A stretch of DNA of 64,000 bases from DATBJJ01 sp036556425 (GCA_036556425.1 DATBJJ010000122.1:23336-87335); one strand, 5' to 3'; counted from the stretch's first letter, positions 1 through 8,760 are shown. Numbers and translations are program-made. Notes: generated from the sequence alone by a model not told the origin.

Positions 1-2
1 AC

Positions 3-710
3 GGATCCCGCGCGTGGACGCGCGAGGTTGGCGTCGTCGAGCAGCGCCCCGTGGTCGACGCGAATCGCGTCTACGTGCCGGTCAGCGACGGCAAGATGGT
101 CGCGCTCGATCTCGCGTCCGGCGACGTGATTTGGGACATCGACGTCGGCATCAATCCGACCGAGCCGCTCGTCAGCGGCGATCGCGTCTACTTCGGTACA
201 GCGGCGAAGAAGTTCTGCAGCGTCCGAACGACGCGCGAGGAAGACTGGTGTTTTCCGATCGGCGCGGCCGTGGTTGGCGCGCCCGTGACCGACGGCGCGC
301 GCGTGTATTTCGTCGCGCTCGACAATCAGTTGTATGCGCTCGATCGCGGCAGCGGGAATCGCCGCTGGAAACAGGATCTTCGCTACCGGCCGTCGGCCGG
401 TCCGTCGATCGTCGGAACGACAGTCAGCGCACCGGGCCGCGAGGCGAAGCTGCAGGCGTTCGACGTGGTGAAAGGTACTCCGGGCGCCGCCCTCACGCTG
501 CCGGCGTTGATGGTGGAAGTGCCCGTGTTCATTCCAGCGGCGGACGGCGCGCCGGTAAAGTTCGCGGCGCTGGCCGGCGGGCTCGAGAACGTCTGGAAGT
601 TGACGCTTGCGTGGCCGCCGCCCCCGCGGCCCGCGGTGCCGCAAGTCGCTCCGCTCACCGAACTGCCCGGGCGGCCCGTTCCGATTCCAGCGACGAAAGC
701 TCTTCCCTGA
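3..710 (+). CDS. PQQ-type beta-propeller protein, C-terminal part (5' end outside window)
   Basis: The open frame runs in from the left edge, so only the last 235 residues are visible. They contain repeated blade motifs of the PQQ/BamB type, for example 'VALDLASGDVIWDIDVG' and 'YALDRGSGNRRWKQDL', each with the G-x-x-x-W ending typical of these propellers. Such proteins act as scaffolds in the envelope (BamB) or as quinoprotein dehydrogenase domains. No catalytic residue set can be judged from this fragment. The last ~45 residues are proline-rich and probably a disordered tail. Its 3' end overlaps the convergent aminotransferase gene by 56 bp. The family call is solid; the specific role is unknown. 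Confidence 0.7.
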   Translation, partial: GSRAWTREVGVVEQRPVVDANRVYVPVSDGKMVALDLASGDVIWDIDVGINPTEPLVSGDRVYFGTAAKKFCSVRTTREEDWCFPIGAAVVGAPVTDGARVYFVALDNQLYALDRGSGNRRWKQDLRYRPSAGPSIVGTTVSAPGREAKLQAFDVVKGTPGAALTLPALMVEVPVFIPAADGAPVKFAALAGGLENVWKLTLAWPPPPRPAVPQVAPLTELPGRPVPIPATKALP

Positions 711-1908
711 TCGTGGCGGCAAGCCGGCGCACGCCCTCTTCGATGCGATCGGGCGTTGGCGCCGAGAACGACAGCCGCATGAAATGCCGTCCGCTTCCAT
801 TGACGAAGAACGCGTCGCCCGACACGTAGATCACGCCGTGCTCGACCGCGCGTGGAATCATGCGATCCGCGTCGATGACCGCCGGCAGCGCTGCCCATAA
901 GAAGAATCCGCCGCGCGGATCTGGCCACGCCACGCCTGGCGCCAGCTCCTTCCGCAGCGCTTCAACCATCACGTCGCGCTTGTGCTGATAGTGCGCGCGC
1001 AGCATCGGCGCCTGACGATCGATGATTCCGCGCCGGCAGGCTTCGTAGATGACCCGTTGATCGAACACGCCGGTGCAGAGATCCGCCGCCTGCTTCGCGA
1101 CCTCGAACTTCGCCGCGAGCGGCGCCGGAGCGTCAATCCAGGCGACGCGATATCCGGGCGCGAGCGTTTTCGAGAAGCTGCTCAAATACACGACTCGCCC
1201 GGGGTCGTCATCCGCGCGAATCGGACGGACGTCCGCTTCCGTCGCGGAGTCCTCGAAATAGAGATCGCGATAAGGATCGTCCTCGACGAGGAGCACGTCC
1301 CGACGCGCCGCCCACTCGAGCAGCGCGGCTCGCTTGCGCAGTCCGATCAGCAGCCCCGTGGGATTCTGGAAGTTCGGGACGAGATAGAGCACACGCGCGC
1401 GCCGCCCTTCGCTCTGCAGTCGAACGAACGTCTCATCGAGCGCGGCGAGATCGATGCCGTCTTCTTCCTGCCGGACTCCGACGAGCTCCGCTTGCACGTT
1501 TCGGAACGCGCTGATCGCGCCCGTGTAGGTCGGCAGCTCCACGAGGATGATGTCGTGCGGATCGAGGAGCACGCGCGCGACGAGATCGAGGCCTTGCTGC
1601 GATCCGGTCGTCACGACCAGGCGATCGAGCGACGTCGGCGCGCCGCGCCGCGCCATGACGCCGGCGATCGCCTCGAGCAGCGGCGGATATCCTCGCGTCG
1701 GCCCGTATTGCAGAACGGACGCGTCGTTGCCCGAGAGAAGCTCCTGGCCGATCGCCTGGAGCTCCGTCCACGGGAACGTCTCGGGCGCGGGGAACCCTGG
1801 CGCGAACGAGATGATGTCGCGCCCTTTTGCGGCAAGCCCGCCCATTTTCCTGATCGCGGATCCGCGCATATGCCCCGCGGCCCGCGAAAAAAATGCCTCG
1901 TAGTTCAT
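655..1908 (-). CDS. PLP-dependent aminotransferase, class I/II (LysN / 2-aminoadipate aminotransferase-like)
   Basis: A 417-aa fold-type I aminotransferase. The N-terminal half carries 'ISFAPGFPAPETFP', the family's opening motif. 'QYGPTRGYPPLLEAI' and 'VVTTGSQQGLDLVAR' form the cofactor phosphate site. 'VPNFQNPTG' is the Asn that contacts the PLP ring oxygen, 'EDDPYRDL' holds the ring-nitrogen Asp, and 'SSFSKTLAPGYRVAW' contains the Schiff-base lysine. The C-terminal 'FMRLSFSAP' carries the substrate carboxylate Arg. The family covers 2-aminoadipate, aromatic and branched-chain aminotransferases; no MocR DNA-binding domain is present. I chose the ATG at 1908 because it fits the family N-terminus and avoids overlap with the upstream membrane-protein gene, which ends at 1946 on the same strand. 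Substrate is not determinable here. Confidence 0.88.
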   Translation of the reverse strand: MNYEAFFSRAAGHMRGSAIRKMGGLAAKGRDIISFAPGFPAPETFPWTELQAIGQELLSGNDASVLQYGPTRGYPPLLEAIAGVMARRGAPTSLDRLVVTTGSQQGLDLVARVLLDPHDIILVELPTYTGAISAFRNVQAELVGVRQEEDGIDLAALDETFVRLQSEGRRARVLYLVPNFQNPTGLLIGLRKRAALLEWAARRDVLLVEDDPYRDLYFEDSATEADVRPIRADDDPGRVVYLSSFSKTLAPGYRVAWIDAPAPLAAKFEVAKQAADLCTGVFDQRVIYEACRRGIIDRQAPMLRAHYQHKRDVMVEALRKELAPGVAWPDPRGGFFLWAALPAVIDADRMIPRAVEHGVIYVSGDAFFVNGSGRHFMRLSFSAPTPDRIEEGVRRLAATIREELSSLESERAARAVR

Positions 1909-1945
1909 AAGGTGGTGTCGACTCGTTCGATCGCGGTCGCGGCGA

Positions 1946-2947
1946 TCATGCGAGGCGCTTGTCGGGGACGGCGGCAATCACCGGCCCGCCGAGATAGTGC
2001 CGATACTGCGTGAGGTACGCGCCGAGCGCCGTCAGCGCGAGAAACTGAAAGACGAATCCTCGCGCGAGCCAGGCGGCAATCTGCAGCGGCAGCACGACGA
2101 GCGCAGCGATCGGGACGAATCCAATCAAGCTCAGACCGGCGGTCGCGACCACCGACGCGATCGTGGCGACGAGCACGAGCACCAGGACGACGCCGAAGAT
2201 GCCGGCCAGCTCGCGCAGGCTCGTGCGGAGGAACTGAAACACCCGGCGCAGCGCCGCGCGCAGCCCGACGTCGTCGACCGCCATGACGATCTGCGTGAGC
2301 AGATACACGAAATTCACGAGCGTGATCCAGACGATCACGACGCTCGACGCGGCCGCGAGGATGACCGTCCACCAGAGGATGATGCCGATGTTGCCGGCGA
2401 TCGCGTAGCCTCCAAACAGGATTCCGAGGTAGACCGCCGCGGTGACCGCATAGATCATCAGCAGCGCGAGCCCCAGCCTGACGTACCGGCGGCCAAGGCG
2501 ACGACAGCCATCGAGGAACGGCTCGATTCCCGTCCGATTCGCGCGGCGCAACATTTGCAGCCTCAGCGGTGGACGCTCGATCGCGCCGGCGTTCGCTTCC
2601 GCGTCCGCGAACACCGCGACGGTGCCCCCTTTCACGATAAACGTGAGAATCGATCCTCCGACGAGCACGACGAGAAAAGCGAGGATGAAGGCCGTCAACG
2701 CGGCAGGATTCGCGCGCAGCGAGCCGAAGACCGCCGCGACGATCTCGAGCAGGCTGCCGCCGAGAATCTCCTCCACGTTCGCTTCGAGGAGGAGGACGAC
2801 GAGGAACAACCCACCGACCGCTGGAACGCCGAGGATGACCTTTAAAGTGGACTCGGCAATGAACTGGATGGCGACGAGCGGCCAGTTGGCCGACGCGACG
2901 AGCGCGCCGCGCTTCAATGCGACCTTCAGTCCCGGAGCGTGAGCCAT
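1946..2947 (-). CDS. Multi-pass inner-membrane protein of unknown function
   Basis: A 333-aa protein with about six hydrophobic segments, including 'LFLVVLLLEANVEEI', 'ALTAFILAFLVVLVGG', 'LALLMIYAVTAAVYLG', 'IILWWTVILAAASSVVIV' and 'LAGIFGVVLVLVLVATIA'. Charged loops include 'FADAEANAGAIERPPLR'. I do not recognise a specific family; the layout resembles the DUF4013/YciC-like class of integral membrane proteins. The ATG at 2947 gives 'MAHAPGLKVALKRG'; in-frame codons further upstream encode Arg/Ser-rich sequence that does not look like real protein. It lies 37 bp upstream of the aminotransferase gene on the same strand and is divergent from the histidine kinase gene, with about 40 bp between the two starts. 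Confidence 0.6.
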   Translation of the reverse strand: MAHAPGLKVALKRGALVASANWPLVAIQFIAESTLKVILGVPAVGGLFLVVLLLEANVEEILGGSLLEIVAAVFGSLRANPAALTAFILAFLVVLVGGSILTFIVKGGTVAVFADAEANAGAIERPPLRLQMLRRANRTGIEPFLDGCRRLGRRYVRLGLALLMIYAVTAAVYLGILFGGYAIAGNIGIILWWTVILAAASSVVIVWITLVNFVYLLTQIVMAVDDVGLRAALRRVFQFLRTSLRELAGIFGVVLVLVLVATIASVVATAGLSLIGFVPIAALVVLPLQIAAWLARGFVFQFLALTALGAYLTQYRHYLGGPVIAAVPDKRLA

Positions 2948-2987
2948 CGACAAGACAAGTTTACCTTTGCGGTATCCTGCTTTACGA

Positions 2988-5900
2988 GTGTCTCCCCACA
3001 ACCTTCGCGACCGCCGCGTGAGCTGGCGGCGCCTGCTCGGGTGCGGTCTGGTTGCGGCCGCGCTGGCGGGACTGGTTGGAGTCGCGCTCGAGCGCTGGTG
3101 GTTCGGCGCGACCGATGCCGACGCGGCGGAACAGGTCGAGGCGCTCGTTCGATACGAGTTCGGCCAGATGACCGGCGCGCTCGCGAGCGTCGCGACGACG
3201 ATCGCGAACGATCCCGGCGCCGTGCAGAATCTGGCGACGGTCCCCACGGGATCCGATGGCGCGCGCAGCCTGTTCGACTTCCTCGGGAACCTGCGCGCCG
3301 CGAGCCCGCATCCCGACGACATTGCCATCACCGTTTACGACGAGGTCGGCCTCGCGCGGGCCTGGAGCGGCCGTCCGTCCGACATCCTCCGCGAGCGAAT
3401 GAGCGGAGCGCAGGATCTGTTCGTTCAGCGATCGGCGCTCGGCTTGCGGCTGGTGTACGTCTATCCCATCACGAGCGCCGACTCGCGGCGGATCGGCACG
3501 GTCGCCGCCGAGCACGTGCTCTCGCGCGCCGTGGCGGGCGCTGCCCTCGCGGCGTCGGACGACTCGTTCCCGACGTCGATTGCGCCCGTTTCGCTGCGCC
3601 TCCGCTCGGAAGGAGCCGGCGAACGCGCACGCGCGGGGACGTTCGTCCTGCGCACGCCCGCGAAGCAAACGCTCGTCGAAGCCTCGATCTCGTCGACCAC
3701 GCTCCGGAGCGCGCGCGCCGCGTGGCGGCGGACGGTCGTCGGATGGGTGATCGTCATCCTTGGCGTGACGACGCTGCTGCTCATCGGTCCGCTGCTCGAC
3801 ACGCGTGCGTACAGCCGTGAGCGACGAACGCTGCTGCTCAGCACTGTCGCGGCGTCGCTCCTCCTCGCGGGTGGAGCCGCGGGCGTGTGGATCGGGTTGA
3901 TGTGGTCGACGGCAGGCCGGCAAGGCTTCGCCGTCAACCTGGCATTCGTGGGCGTGGGGCTCGCGGCGCTCGCCGCGCTCTGGGCGGCGCCGGCGACGCA
4001 GGTGCGGTTCGCGTGGCGTACGCGCCGGCACGTCTTCCCCGGCGAGACCGCCCGCTTCGTTGCGCTTCATTTGCTCGCGGGCATCGCGGTCGCGATCTGC
4101 CTGTTGTCGTTCGCTCGCGTCATCGCGATCGCGGTCGATCCGGCGTCGGTCGACGTCCGCCACTTCTCGCTGTATCCATGGAACGCCGCGCGCGTGCTTC
4201 GTCTCTTCGGCGTGCTTGCGATGCACACCGCGATGCTGTGGTTCGCGACGCTCGCGCTGATTGCCGTGCGAGGCGTCTGGCGGCTGCCCAAGAACGCTCC
4301 AGCGGCGCGCGTGACCATGCTGGTTCTATGGCTCGTGCCGACGGCGGCGGCGACGGTCGTGGCGGCGGCCAGCGGATGGAGCATTCCGGCGTTGGCGCTG
4401 GTGATGTCCGCCGCGGCGTGCGCGACGGCGGCGCTCCTTGCCCGGCGCGTGACGACGTGGTACCGGCACACGACCGTTGCCGCGCGGATCTTCGCGTTGT
4501 TTCTGTCCTTCCTCGTGCCGGCGCTCCTGCTCTATCCGCTGTTGAACTTCTTCGCGGAGCGCGCCATTCAGCGCTTGATCAGCGGCCAGTACGCGGTCGA
4601 AGCACAGAACTACGCGACGGATCTTCTGAAGCAGCTCTCGACGGCGCGCACCGAGATTGACGCGTCCGCGGGGTTGCCGGAGCTCGTGACCGACAACAAC
4701 GGCGGGATGTTGGCTCCCGGCGGCGCCGATCGCGCGCTGGCCGTGTGGCGCCAGACGATCCTCGCCCGCAACCGGTTGACGTCCGCCGTCGAGCTCTACG
4801 ATCGTCACGGCGCGCTCGTGAGCCGCTTCGGGTTGTATCTGCCCGAGTACACAGGCAGCGGACAGCAGCTGCAACCGGTGCGTCCCTGCGCGTGGGAGAC
4901 GTTTGGCGAGTCGCTTCCGATCGGGTCCGACGAGCGCCGGGTGCTCCACGCGGAGCGCGGCATCTGCGCGCCGGATTCAGCCACCGGCAAGATGGTGCCG
5001 GTCGGCACGATCATCGTCCACGTCGCGCTCGACTTTCGAACCCTGCCGTTCATCACGTCTCTCAATCCGTACTTCGAGCTGTTTCGCCCGAACCCGACCG
5101 GCGCCGAGCGCACGTTCGCGCCGGGCAACGATCTGCACGTCGCGATCTATGGATGGGGCCTGGAGCCGCACTACACGTCCGGGCTCTCGGCGTGGCCGAT
5201 CACCGAGACGCTCTTCACGCGCATCTACGATCGAAATCGAACGCCGTTCTGGGAAACGATGTCGCTCGGCGTTCGGGAATATCGCGTCTACTTCACCAAC
5301 GATCGATCGTGGATCTACGCGATCGGATATCCGCTGCTGACGCTCTTCGATCACTTCGTGCATCTGGCCGAGGTGACCACGCTCGCCGGATCGGCGTTCG
5401 TCCTCGTCTTGTTCGGGACCGCGGTGTTCACGCGCCTCAGCCGGCAGCGCTCGCGGGTCGGCCGAGCCTTGCTGCGCGAGATCCGCGCGAGCTTCTACCG
5501 CAAGCTGTTTCTCGCGTTCGTCGCCGCCTCGATCATCCCCGTGCTGACGCTCGCGCTCGTGATCCGCGCGTACTTCGCCGACTTGCTGCGGAACGACATC
5601 CAGGCCGAAGCGGCGCGCACCGCGATCGTCGCGAAGCGCGTGATCGAGGAATCCGACGCGCTCCTCCGCCGCGGAGCCGAAGGCGTCGGCGCGCTCAACG
5701 ACAACATGATGGTGTGGATCCGCCAGGTGATCGATCAGGACGTGAACATCTTCGGCGGTCCCGAGCTGACGGCGACGAGCGAGCGCGATCTATTTCAGTC
5801 GGGTCTCCTCCCGACGCGCACGCCGGATGACGTCTATCGCGCGATCGCCCTGGAGAAGCTCCCGAGCTTCGTCGACGAAGATCAGCTCGGCACGATGTCG

Positions 5901-6926
5901 TACTTGATCGCGGCGACGCCCGCGCGCGCCGAGGGCCAGGACTACATCCTGACGGTGCCGCTCGCCGCGCGGCAGCAGGAGATCGAACGGCAGAAGCACG
6001 AGCTCGATCGCGGCGTGCACCTCGCGGTCCTCTGCTTCATTCTGCTCGGCGCGGCGCTCGGACTCTCGCTCGCCGAGCGGATCGCGGATCCCGTCCGCCG
6101 CCTCACGCGCGCGACGCAGCGAATCGGCCGTGGAGACTTCGACGCCCGGATCGCGGTGCGATCGGTCGACGAGCTGCGCCGTTTGGTCGATGCGTTCAAC
6201 AGCATGGCCGAAGAGCTGAAGGCGCAGCGCGTGGAGCTCGAGCGAACCCATCGATTGGAAGCGTGGGCGGAGATGGCGCGGCAGGTGGCGCACGAGATCA
6301 AGAACCCGCTGACGCCGATCCAGTTGTCGGCCGAGCACCTCCTGCGCGTGCACGAGGACCGCGGGAAGCCGCTCGGTCCCGTGCTCGAGGGCTGCATTCA
6401 GACGATCCTCGGCCAGGTGCGCTTGCTCAGGCGGATCTCCGCCGAGTTCTCCAGCTTTGCGTCGTCGCCGACGGTGAAGATGAGCAAGGTCGACGTGCCC
6501 GAGCTGCTCAAGGAGATCCTCGATCCGTACCGGGCCGGACTAGCCGGCCGGATCGAGATTCAGAACCGCGCGGCCGGTCCGTTTCCGCCAGTCCTCGTCG
6601 ACCGCGCGCTCACCTTCCGCGCGCTCGCGAACGTCGTCGAGAACGCGCTGCACGCGATGCCGGGAACCGGAACGCTCGTCGTCGATGCGGCTGTCGACGC
6701 GGACGCCGGGAACGTCCTGGCGATCACGATCACCGACAGCGGCCTCGGCATGGACGAGGAAGCGCTGGCGCGCGTGTTCGAGCCCTACTTCTCGACGAAG
6801 ACGGCGGGCACGGGTCTCGGCCTTCCGATCGCCCGCAGGAACATCGAGCTGAACAACGGCACGATCGAGGTGGAAAGCCGGAAAGGTCACGGGACGACGG
6901 TGCGAGTGCGGCTGCCGCTCGGATGA
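2988..6926 (+). CDS. Giant multi-TM sensor histidine kinase, NtrY-like core
   Basis: About 1312 aa, roughly twice the length of classical NtrY. The order is: an N-terminal TM helix and a ~210-aa extracytoplasmic domain; a block of about eight TM helices ('VVGWVIVILGVTTLLLIG' to 'FALFLSFLVPALLLYPLL'); a second extracytoplasmic domain of ~270 aa; two TM helices; a third outer loop; and a last TM helix. A HAMP domain follows ('ADPVRRLTRATQRIGRGDF'), then HisKA with phospho-acceptor His in 'ARQVAHEIKNPLTP' (about residue 1102). HATPase_c shows N-box 'NVVENALHAM', G1 'DSGLGMDEE' and G2 'GTGLGLPIARR'. The NtrY-like 'EFSSFA' segment follows the H-box. All catalytic boxes are intact. No response regulator gene is adjacent. 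Start is uncertain: GTG 2988, TTG 2967 or GTG 3018. Confidence 0.88.
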   Translation: MSPHNLRDRRVSWRRLLGCGLVAAALAGLVGVALERWWFGATDADAAEQVEALVRYEFGQMTGALASVATTIANDPGAVQNLATVPTGSDGARSLFDFLGNLRAASPHPDDIAITVYDEVGLARAWSGRPSDILRERMSGAQDLFVQRSALGLRLVYVYPITSADSRRIGTVAAEHVLSRAVAGAALAASDDSFPTSIAPVSLRLRSEGAGERARAGTFVLRTPAKQTLVEASISSTTLRSARAAWRRTVVGWVIVILGVTTLLLIGPLLDTRAYSRERRTLLLSTVAASLLLAGGAAGVWIGLMWSTAGRQGFAVNLAFVGVGLAALAALWAAPATQVRFAWRTRRHVFPGETARFVALHLLAGIAVAICLLSFARVIAIAVDPASVDVRHFSLYPWNAARVLRLFGVLAMHTAMLWFATLALIAVRGVWRLPKNAPAARVTMLVLWLVPTAAATVVAAASGWSIPALALVMSAAACATAALLARRVTTWYRHTTVAARIFALFLSFLVPALLLYPLLNFFAERAIQRLISGQYAVEAQNYATDLLKQLSTARTEIDASAGLPELVTDNNGGMLAPGGADRALAVWRQTILARNRLTSAVELYDRHGALVSRFGLYLPEYTGSGQQLQPVRPCAWETFGESLPIGSDERRVLHAERGICAPDSATGKMVPVGTIIVHVALDFRTLPFITSLNPYFELFRPNPTGAERTFAPGNDLHVAIYGWGLEPHYTSGLSAWPITETLFTRIYDRNRTPFWETMSLGVREYRVYFTNDRSWIYAIGYPLLTLFDHFVHLAEVTTLAGSAFVLVLFGTAVFTRLSRQRSRVGRALLREIRASFYRKLFLAFVAASIIPVLTLALVIRAYFADLLRNDIQAEAARTAIVAKRVIEESDALLRRGAEGVGALNDNMMVWIRQVIDQDVNIFGGPELTATSERDLFQSGLLPTRTPDDVYRAIALEKLPSFVDEDQLGTMSYLIAATPARAEGQDYILTVPLAARQQEIERQKHELDRGVHLAVLCFILLGAALGLSLAERIADPVRRLTRATQRIGRGDFDARIAVRSVDELRRLVDAFNSMAEELKAQRVELERTHRLEAWAEMARQVAHEIKNPLTPIQLSAEHLLRVHEDRGKPLGPVLEGCIQTILGQVRLLRRISAEFSSFASSPTVKMSKVDVPELLKEILDPYRAGLAGRIEIQNRAAGPFPPVLVDRALTFRALANVVENALHAMPGTGTLVVDAAVDADAGNVLAITITDSGLGMDEEALARVFEPYFSTKTAGTGLGLPIARRNIELNNGTIEVESRKGHGTTVRVRLPLG

Positions 6927-6998
6927 CGCGGATCACGCGGACGCCGCGGACTGCGCGGATTTGATCAGCGCAAATCCGCGTGGTCTGCGTTTGGATTG
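6927..6998. repeat. Intergenic CGCGGAT-type short repeat cluster between convergent genes
   Basis: The 72 bp between and into the convergent kinase and pssA genes consist of imperfect repeats of CGCGGAT(C/T)ACGCGGA-like units, followed by the inverted form AAATCCGCG. The inverted copies could fold into a hairpin serving both transcripts. The same type of sequence recurs at 25838-25897. The pssA stop codon lies inside the element, so the last residues of PssA are encoded by it. Confidence 0.6.
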
Positions 6999-7783
6999 AG
7001 ATCCTTTTGATCCACCGGCCCGACTCCGTGCGTTCTCGCCTTGAACTTCGAGTACGCGAGGCCGATGAACGCGGACGCGAGGTACGTATACGCGATCACC
7101 ACGAGCGCAACGCGCGGATGCGTGGCGATGAGCGCCAGCGCGACGGCGCACAGAAAGAGCGCCAGATAGGATCGGCGCCACCCGACGTCGATCGCTTTCA
7201 CACTGCGGAAGCGGAACGTGCTGACCATCAGGAACGCCGGCACCAGCATCATCGCGAGAGCGGGAAACGCGGTCTCGCGATCCTGCAGGCCATACGGATA
7301 CAGGTAGATCGTCGAGGCGACGATTGCCGCGGCCGGGGGACTCGGCATGCCGACGAAATACCGCTTGTCGGTGATCGTCGCGGTTTGAATATTGAAGCGC
7401 GCGAGACGCATTGCCGTGGCCGTCACGTAGATGAAGCCCGCGGCCCAGCCGACGCGGCCCAGCGGCCACAATCCCCACGTGAACGCCAACACCGCCGGCG
7501 CGAGGCCGAACGAGACGACGTCGGCGAGCGAATCGAGTTGCACACCGAACGCCGTCGACGAATTGGTGAGGCGCGCGAAGAAGCCGTCGAGCGTGTCGAG
7601 CACCATCGCGACGCCGATGAACAGCGCTGCCGTCTCGAAATCCGCCCGCGTCGAGAAGACGATGCACGCGTAGCCGCAAAAGAGATTCGCGACCGTGAAG
7701 AGCGACGGCAGGAGGAAGACGCCCCGCTTGAAGCGGTGCGGACGATCCTCTTTGCGCCGTCGGAGCGGCAGGCTAGGAAGCAT
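6965..7783 (-). CDS. pssA: CDP-diacylglycerol--serine O-phosphatidyltransferase
   Basis: A 272-aa inner-membrane enzyme that transfers phosphatidyl from CDP-diacylglycerol to L-serine to make phosphatidylserine. The CDP-alcohol phosphatidyltransferase signature D-x2-D-G-x2-A-R-x8-G-x3-D-x3-D is complete: 'DTLDGFFARLTNSS' continues to 'GVQLDSLAD'. Several hydrophobic segments surround it ('LFIGVAMVL', 'AVLAFTWGLWPLG', 'YLALFLCAVALALIA'). The ATG at 7783 overlaps the end of psd by 11 bp on the same strand, so the two steps of phosphatidylethanolamine synthesis are translationally coupled. The C-terminal tail 'NPNADHADLR' is encoded by an intergenic repeat, which suggests the original stop was lost or displaced. 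Confidence 0.95.
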   Translation of the reverse strand: MLPSLPLRRRKEDRPHRFKRGVFLLPSLFTVANLFCGYACIVFSTRADFETAALFIGVAMVLDTLDGFFARLTNSSTAFGVQLDSLADVVSFGLAPAVLAFTWGLWPLGRVGWAAGFIYVTATAMRLARFNIQTATITDKRYFVGMPSPPAAAIVASTIYLYPYGLQDRETAFPALAMMLVPAFLMVSTFRFRSVKAIDVGWRRSYLALFLCAVALALIATHPRVALVVIAYTYLASAFIGLAYSKFKARTHGVGPVDQKDLNPNADHADLR

Positions 7784-8423
7784 CGATCGCTTCAAGTGTA
7801 CCGCGAAGCACGGCCAGGACGGTTTCCCCCGCGACGACGTGCTGTCCCTCGCGGACCGACAGCTCGGCTGTGGTCGGGACGAAGACATCCATACGCGATC
7901 CGAACTTCATCAAACCAATCCGCTCGCCGCGGCCGATCTCCTGCCCTTCTTCCACGCGGCAGACGATGCGCCGCGCGAGGATGCCGACGACCTGGCGGAC
8001 GACGATGGCCGTACCGTCGACGTCGATCCACAGCTCGTTCAACTCGTTCCCGCCAGCCTCCGGCGCATACGCGGGGAGGAATCGTCCGGGCTTGTATTCG
8101 ATGCGCGTGATCGTGCCGCCGGCCGGCGCGCGGTTGATGTGCACGTCGAGCGGCGACAGGAAGATCGCGATCTGTTTCCAGGATCCGGGCGGCGCGGTAC
8201 GGCCGTCGGCGGGACCGGCGTGAATCACGCGGCCGTCCGCTGGAGCGACGACGAGGCCGGGACCGTCAGGGACGACGCGATCGGGATCGCGGAAAAAGTA
8301 CGCGAAGAATCCGCCGAGCACGGCGAACGACGCCGCCCACCCGTAACGGCGAACCGCCGTGAGGGCGGCCGCAGGCACGAGGGCGGCCGCGATGAAGGGA
8401 TAACCCGCGCGATCGATTTTCAT
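7773..8423 (-). CDS. psd: Phosphatidylserine decarboxylase, short (PSD-A-like) type
   Basis: About 216 aa. It decarboxylates phosphatidylserine to phosphatidylethanolamine using a pyruvoyl group made by self-cleavage. The cleavage site appears as 'GLMKFGSRMDVF', where the GSR serine would become the pyruvoyl group, as in the short archaeal-type PSDs. 'VVAPADGRVIHAG' and 'IAIFLSPLDVHINRAP' are the conserved N-terminal motifs, the latter with the His needed for processing. Two TM-like stretches lie at the N-terminus. ATGs at 8423 and 8429 are both possible; the longer frame to 8462 would run through a terminator-like hairpin and is rejected. It overlaps pssA by 11 bp. Confidence 0.92.
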   Translation of the reverse strand: MKIDRAGYPFIAAALVPAAALTAVRRYGWAASFAVLGGFFAYFFRDPDRVVPDGPGLVVAPADGRVIHAGPADGRTAPPGSWKQIAIFLSPLDVHINRAPAGGTITRIEYKPGRFLPAYAPEAGGNELNELWIDVDGTAIVVRQVVGILARRIVCRVEEGQEIGRGERIGLMKFGSRMDVFVPTTAELSVREGQHVVAGETVLAVLRGTLEAIDAS

Positions 8424-8429
8424 CGACAT

Positions 8430-8482
8430 CCAAAAACAACACAGGGCCAGGGAGGGGCGCATGCCCTTCCTCGTGGCCCTGG
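8430..8482 (-). terminator. Intrinsic terminator after the DUF465 gene, abutting psd
   Basis: The arms 8442-8449 (CAGGGCCA) and 8474-8481 (TGGCCCTG) pair perfectly. The inner arms GGAGGGGC and GCCCTTCC pair with one G-T wobble around a GCAT loop. On the minus strand the hairpin is followed at once by TGTTGTTTTTGG, a U-rich tail. It sits 24 bp past the DUF465 stop codon, and its U-tract ends directly at the psd start codons. Confidence 0.75.
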
Positions 8483-8505
8483 AATAGTCTCAAGACGCGT
8501 GAGAT

Positions 8506-8760
8506 TCAGCTGCGCGCGGCGTGGGCGGCCGGACCGCCTGCCATGCTGTGCCTGCGCAGAATGATTTCCATCTGATCCTTGACCTGGAGCTTGCGCTTCT
8601 TGAGAGTGATTTCTTCGACTTGCTCGGGCTGTGAAAGGTAGTTGCGGCTGGTCAGGCTATGAATCTTTTCGTCGAGGTCGTGATGCTGGCTGGCTAGCTG
8701 GCGAAATTCCTCGTCGGTCTGTAGCAATTTGCGCTTCAGCTCCTCGAAGTCTATCGGCAT
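8506..8760 (-). CDS. DUF465 (YdcH-like) small coiled-coil protein
   Basis: An 84-aa, highly charged helical protein beginning 'MPIDFEELKRKLLQTDEEF'. The central 'QHHDLDEKIHSLTSRNYLS' and the 'ITLKKRKLQVKDQMEIIL' ending, rich in K/R and heptad-spaced leucines, are characteristic of the DUF465/YdcH family. Function is unknown; these are short cytoplasmic coiled coils. The ATG at 8760 is fixed by a good Shine-Dalgarno, AAAGGAGG, about 6 bp upstream on the minus strand; longer in-frame starts are not needed. A terminator follows at 8430-8482, so it is probably monocistronic. Confidence 0.85.
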   Translation of the reverse strand: MPIDFEELKRKLLQTDEEFRQLASQHHDLDEKIHSLTSRNYLSQPEQVEEITLKKRKLQVKDQMEIILRRHSMAGGPAAHAARS

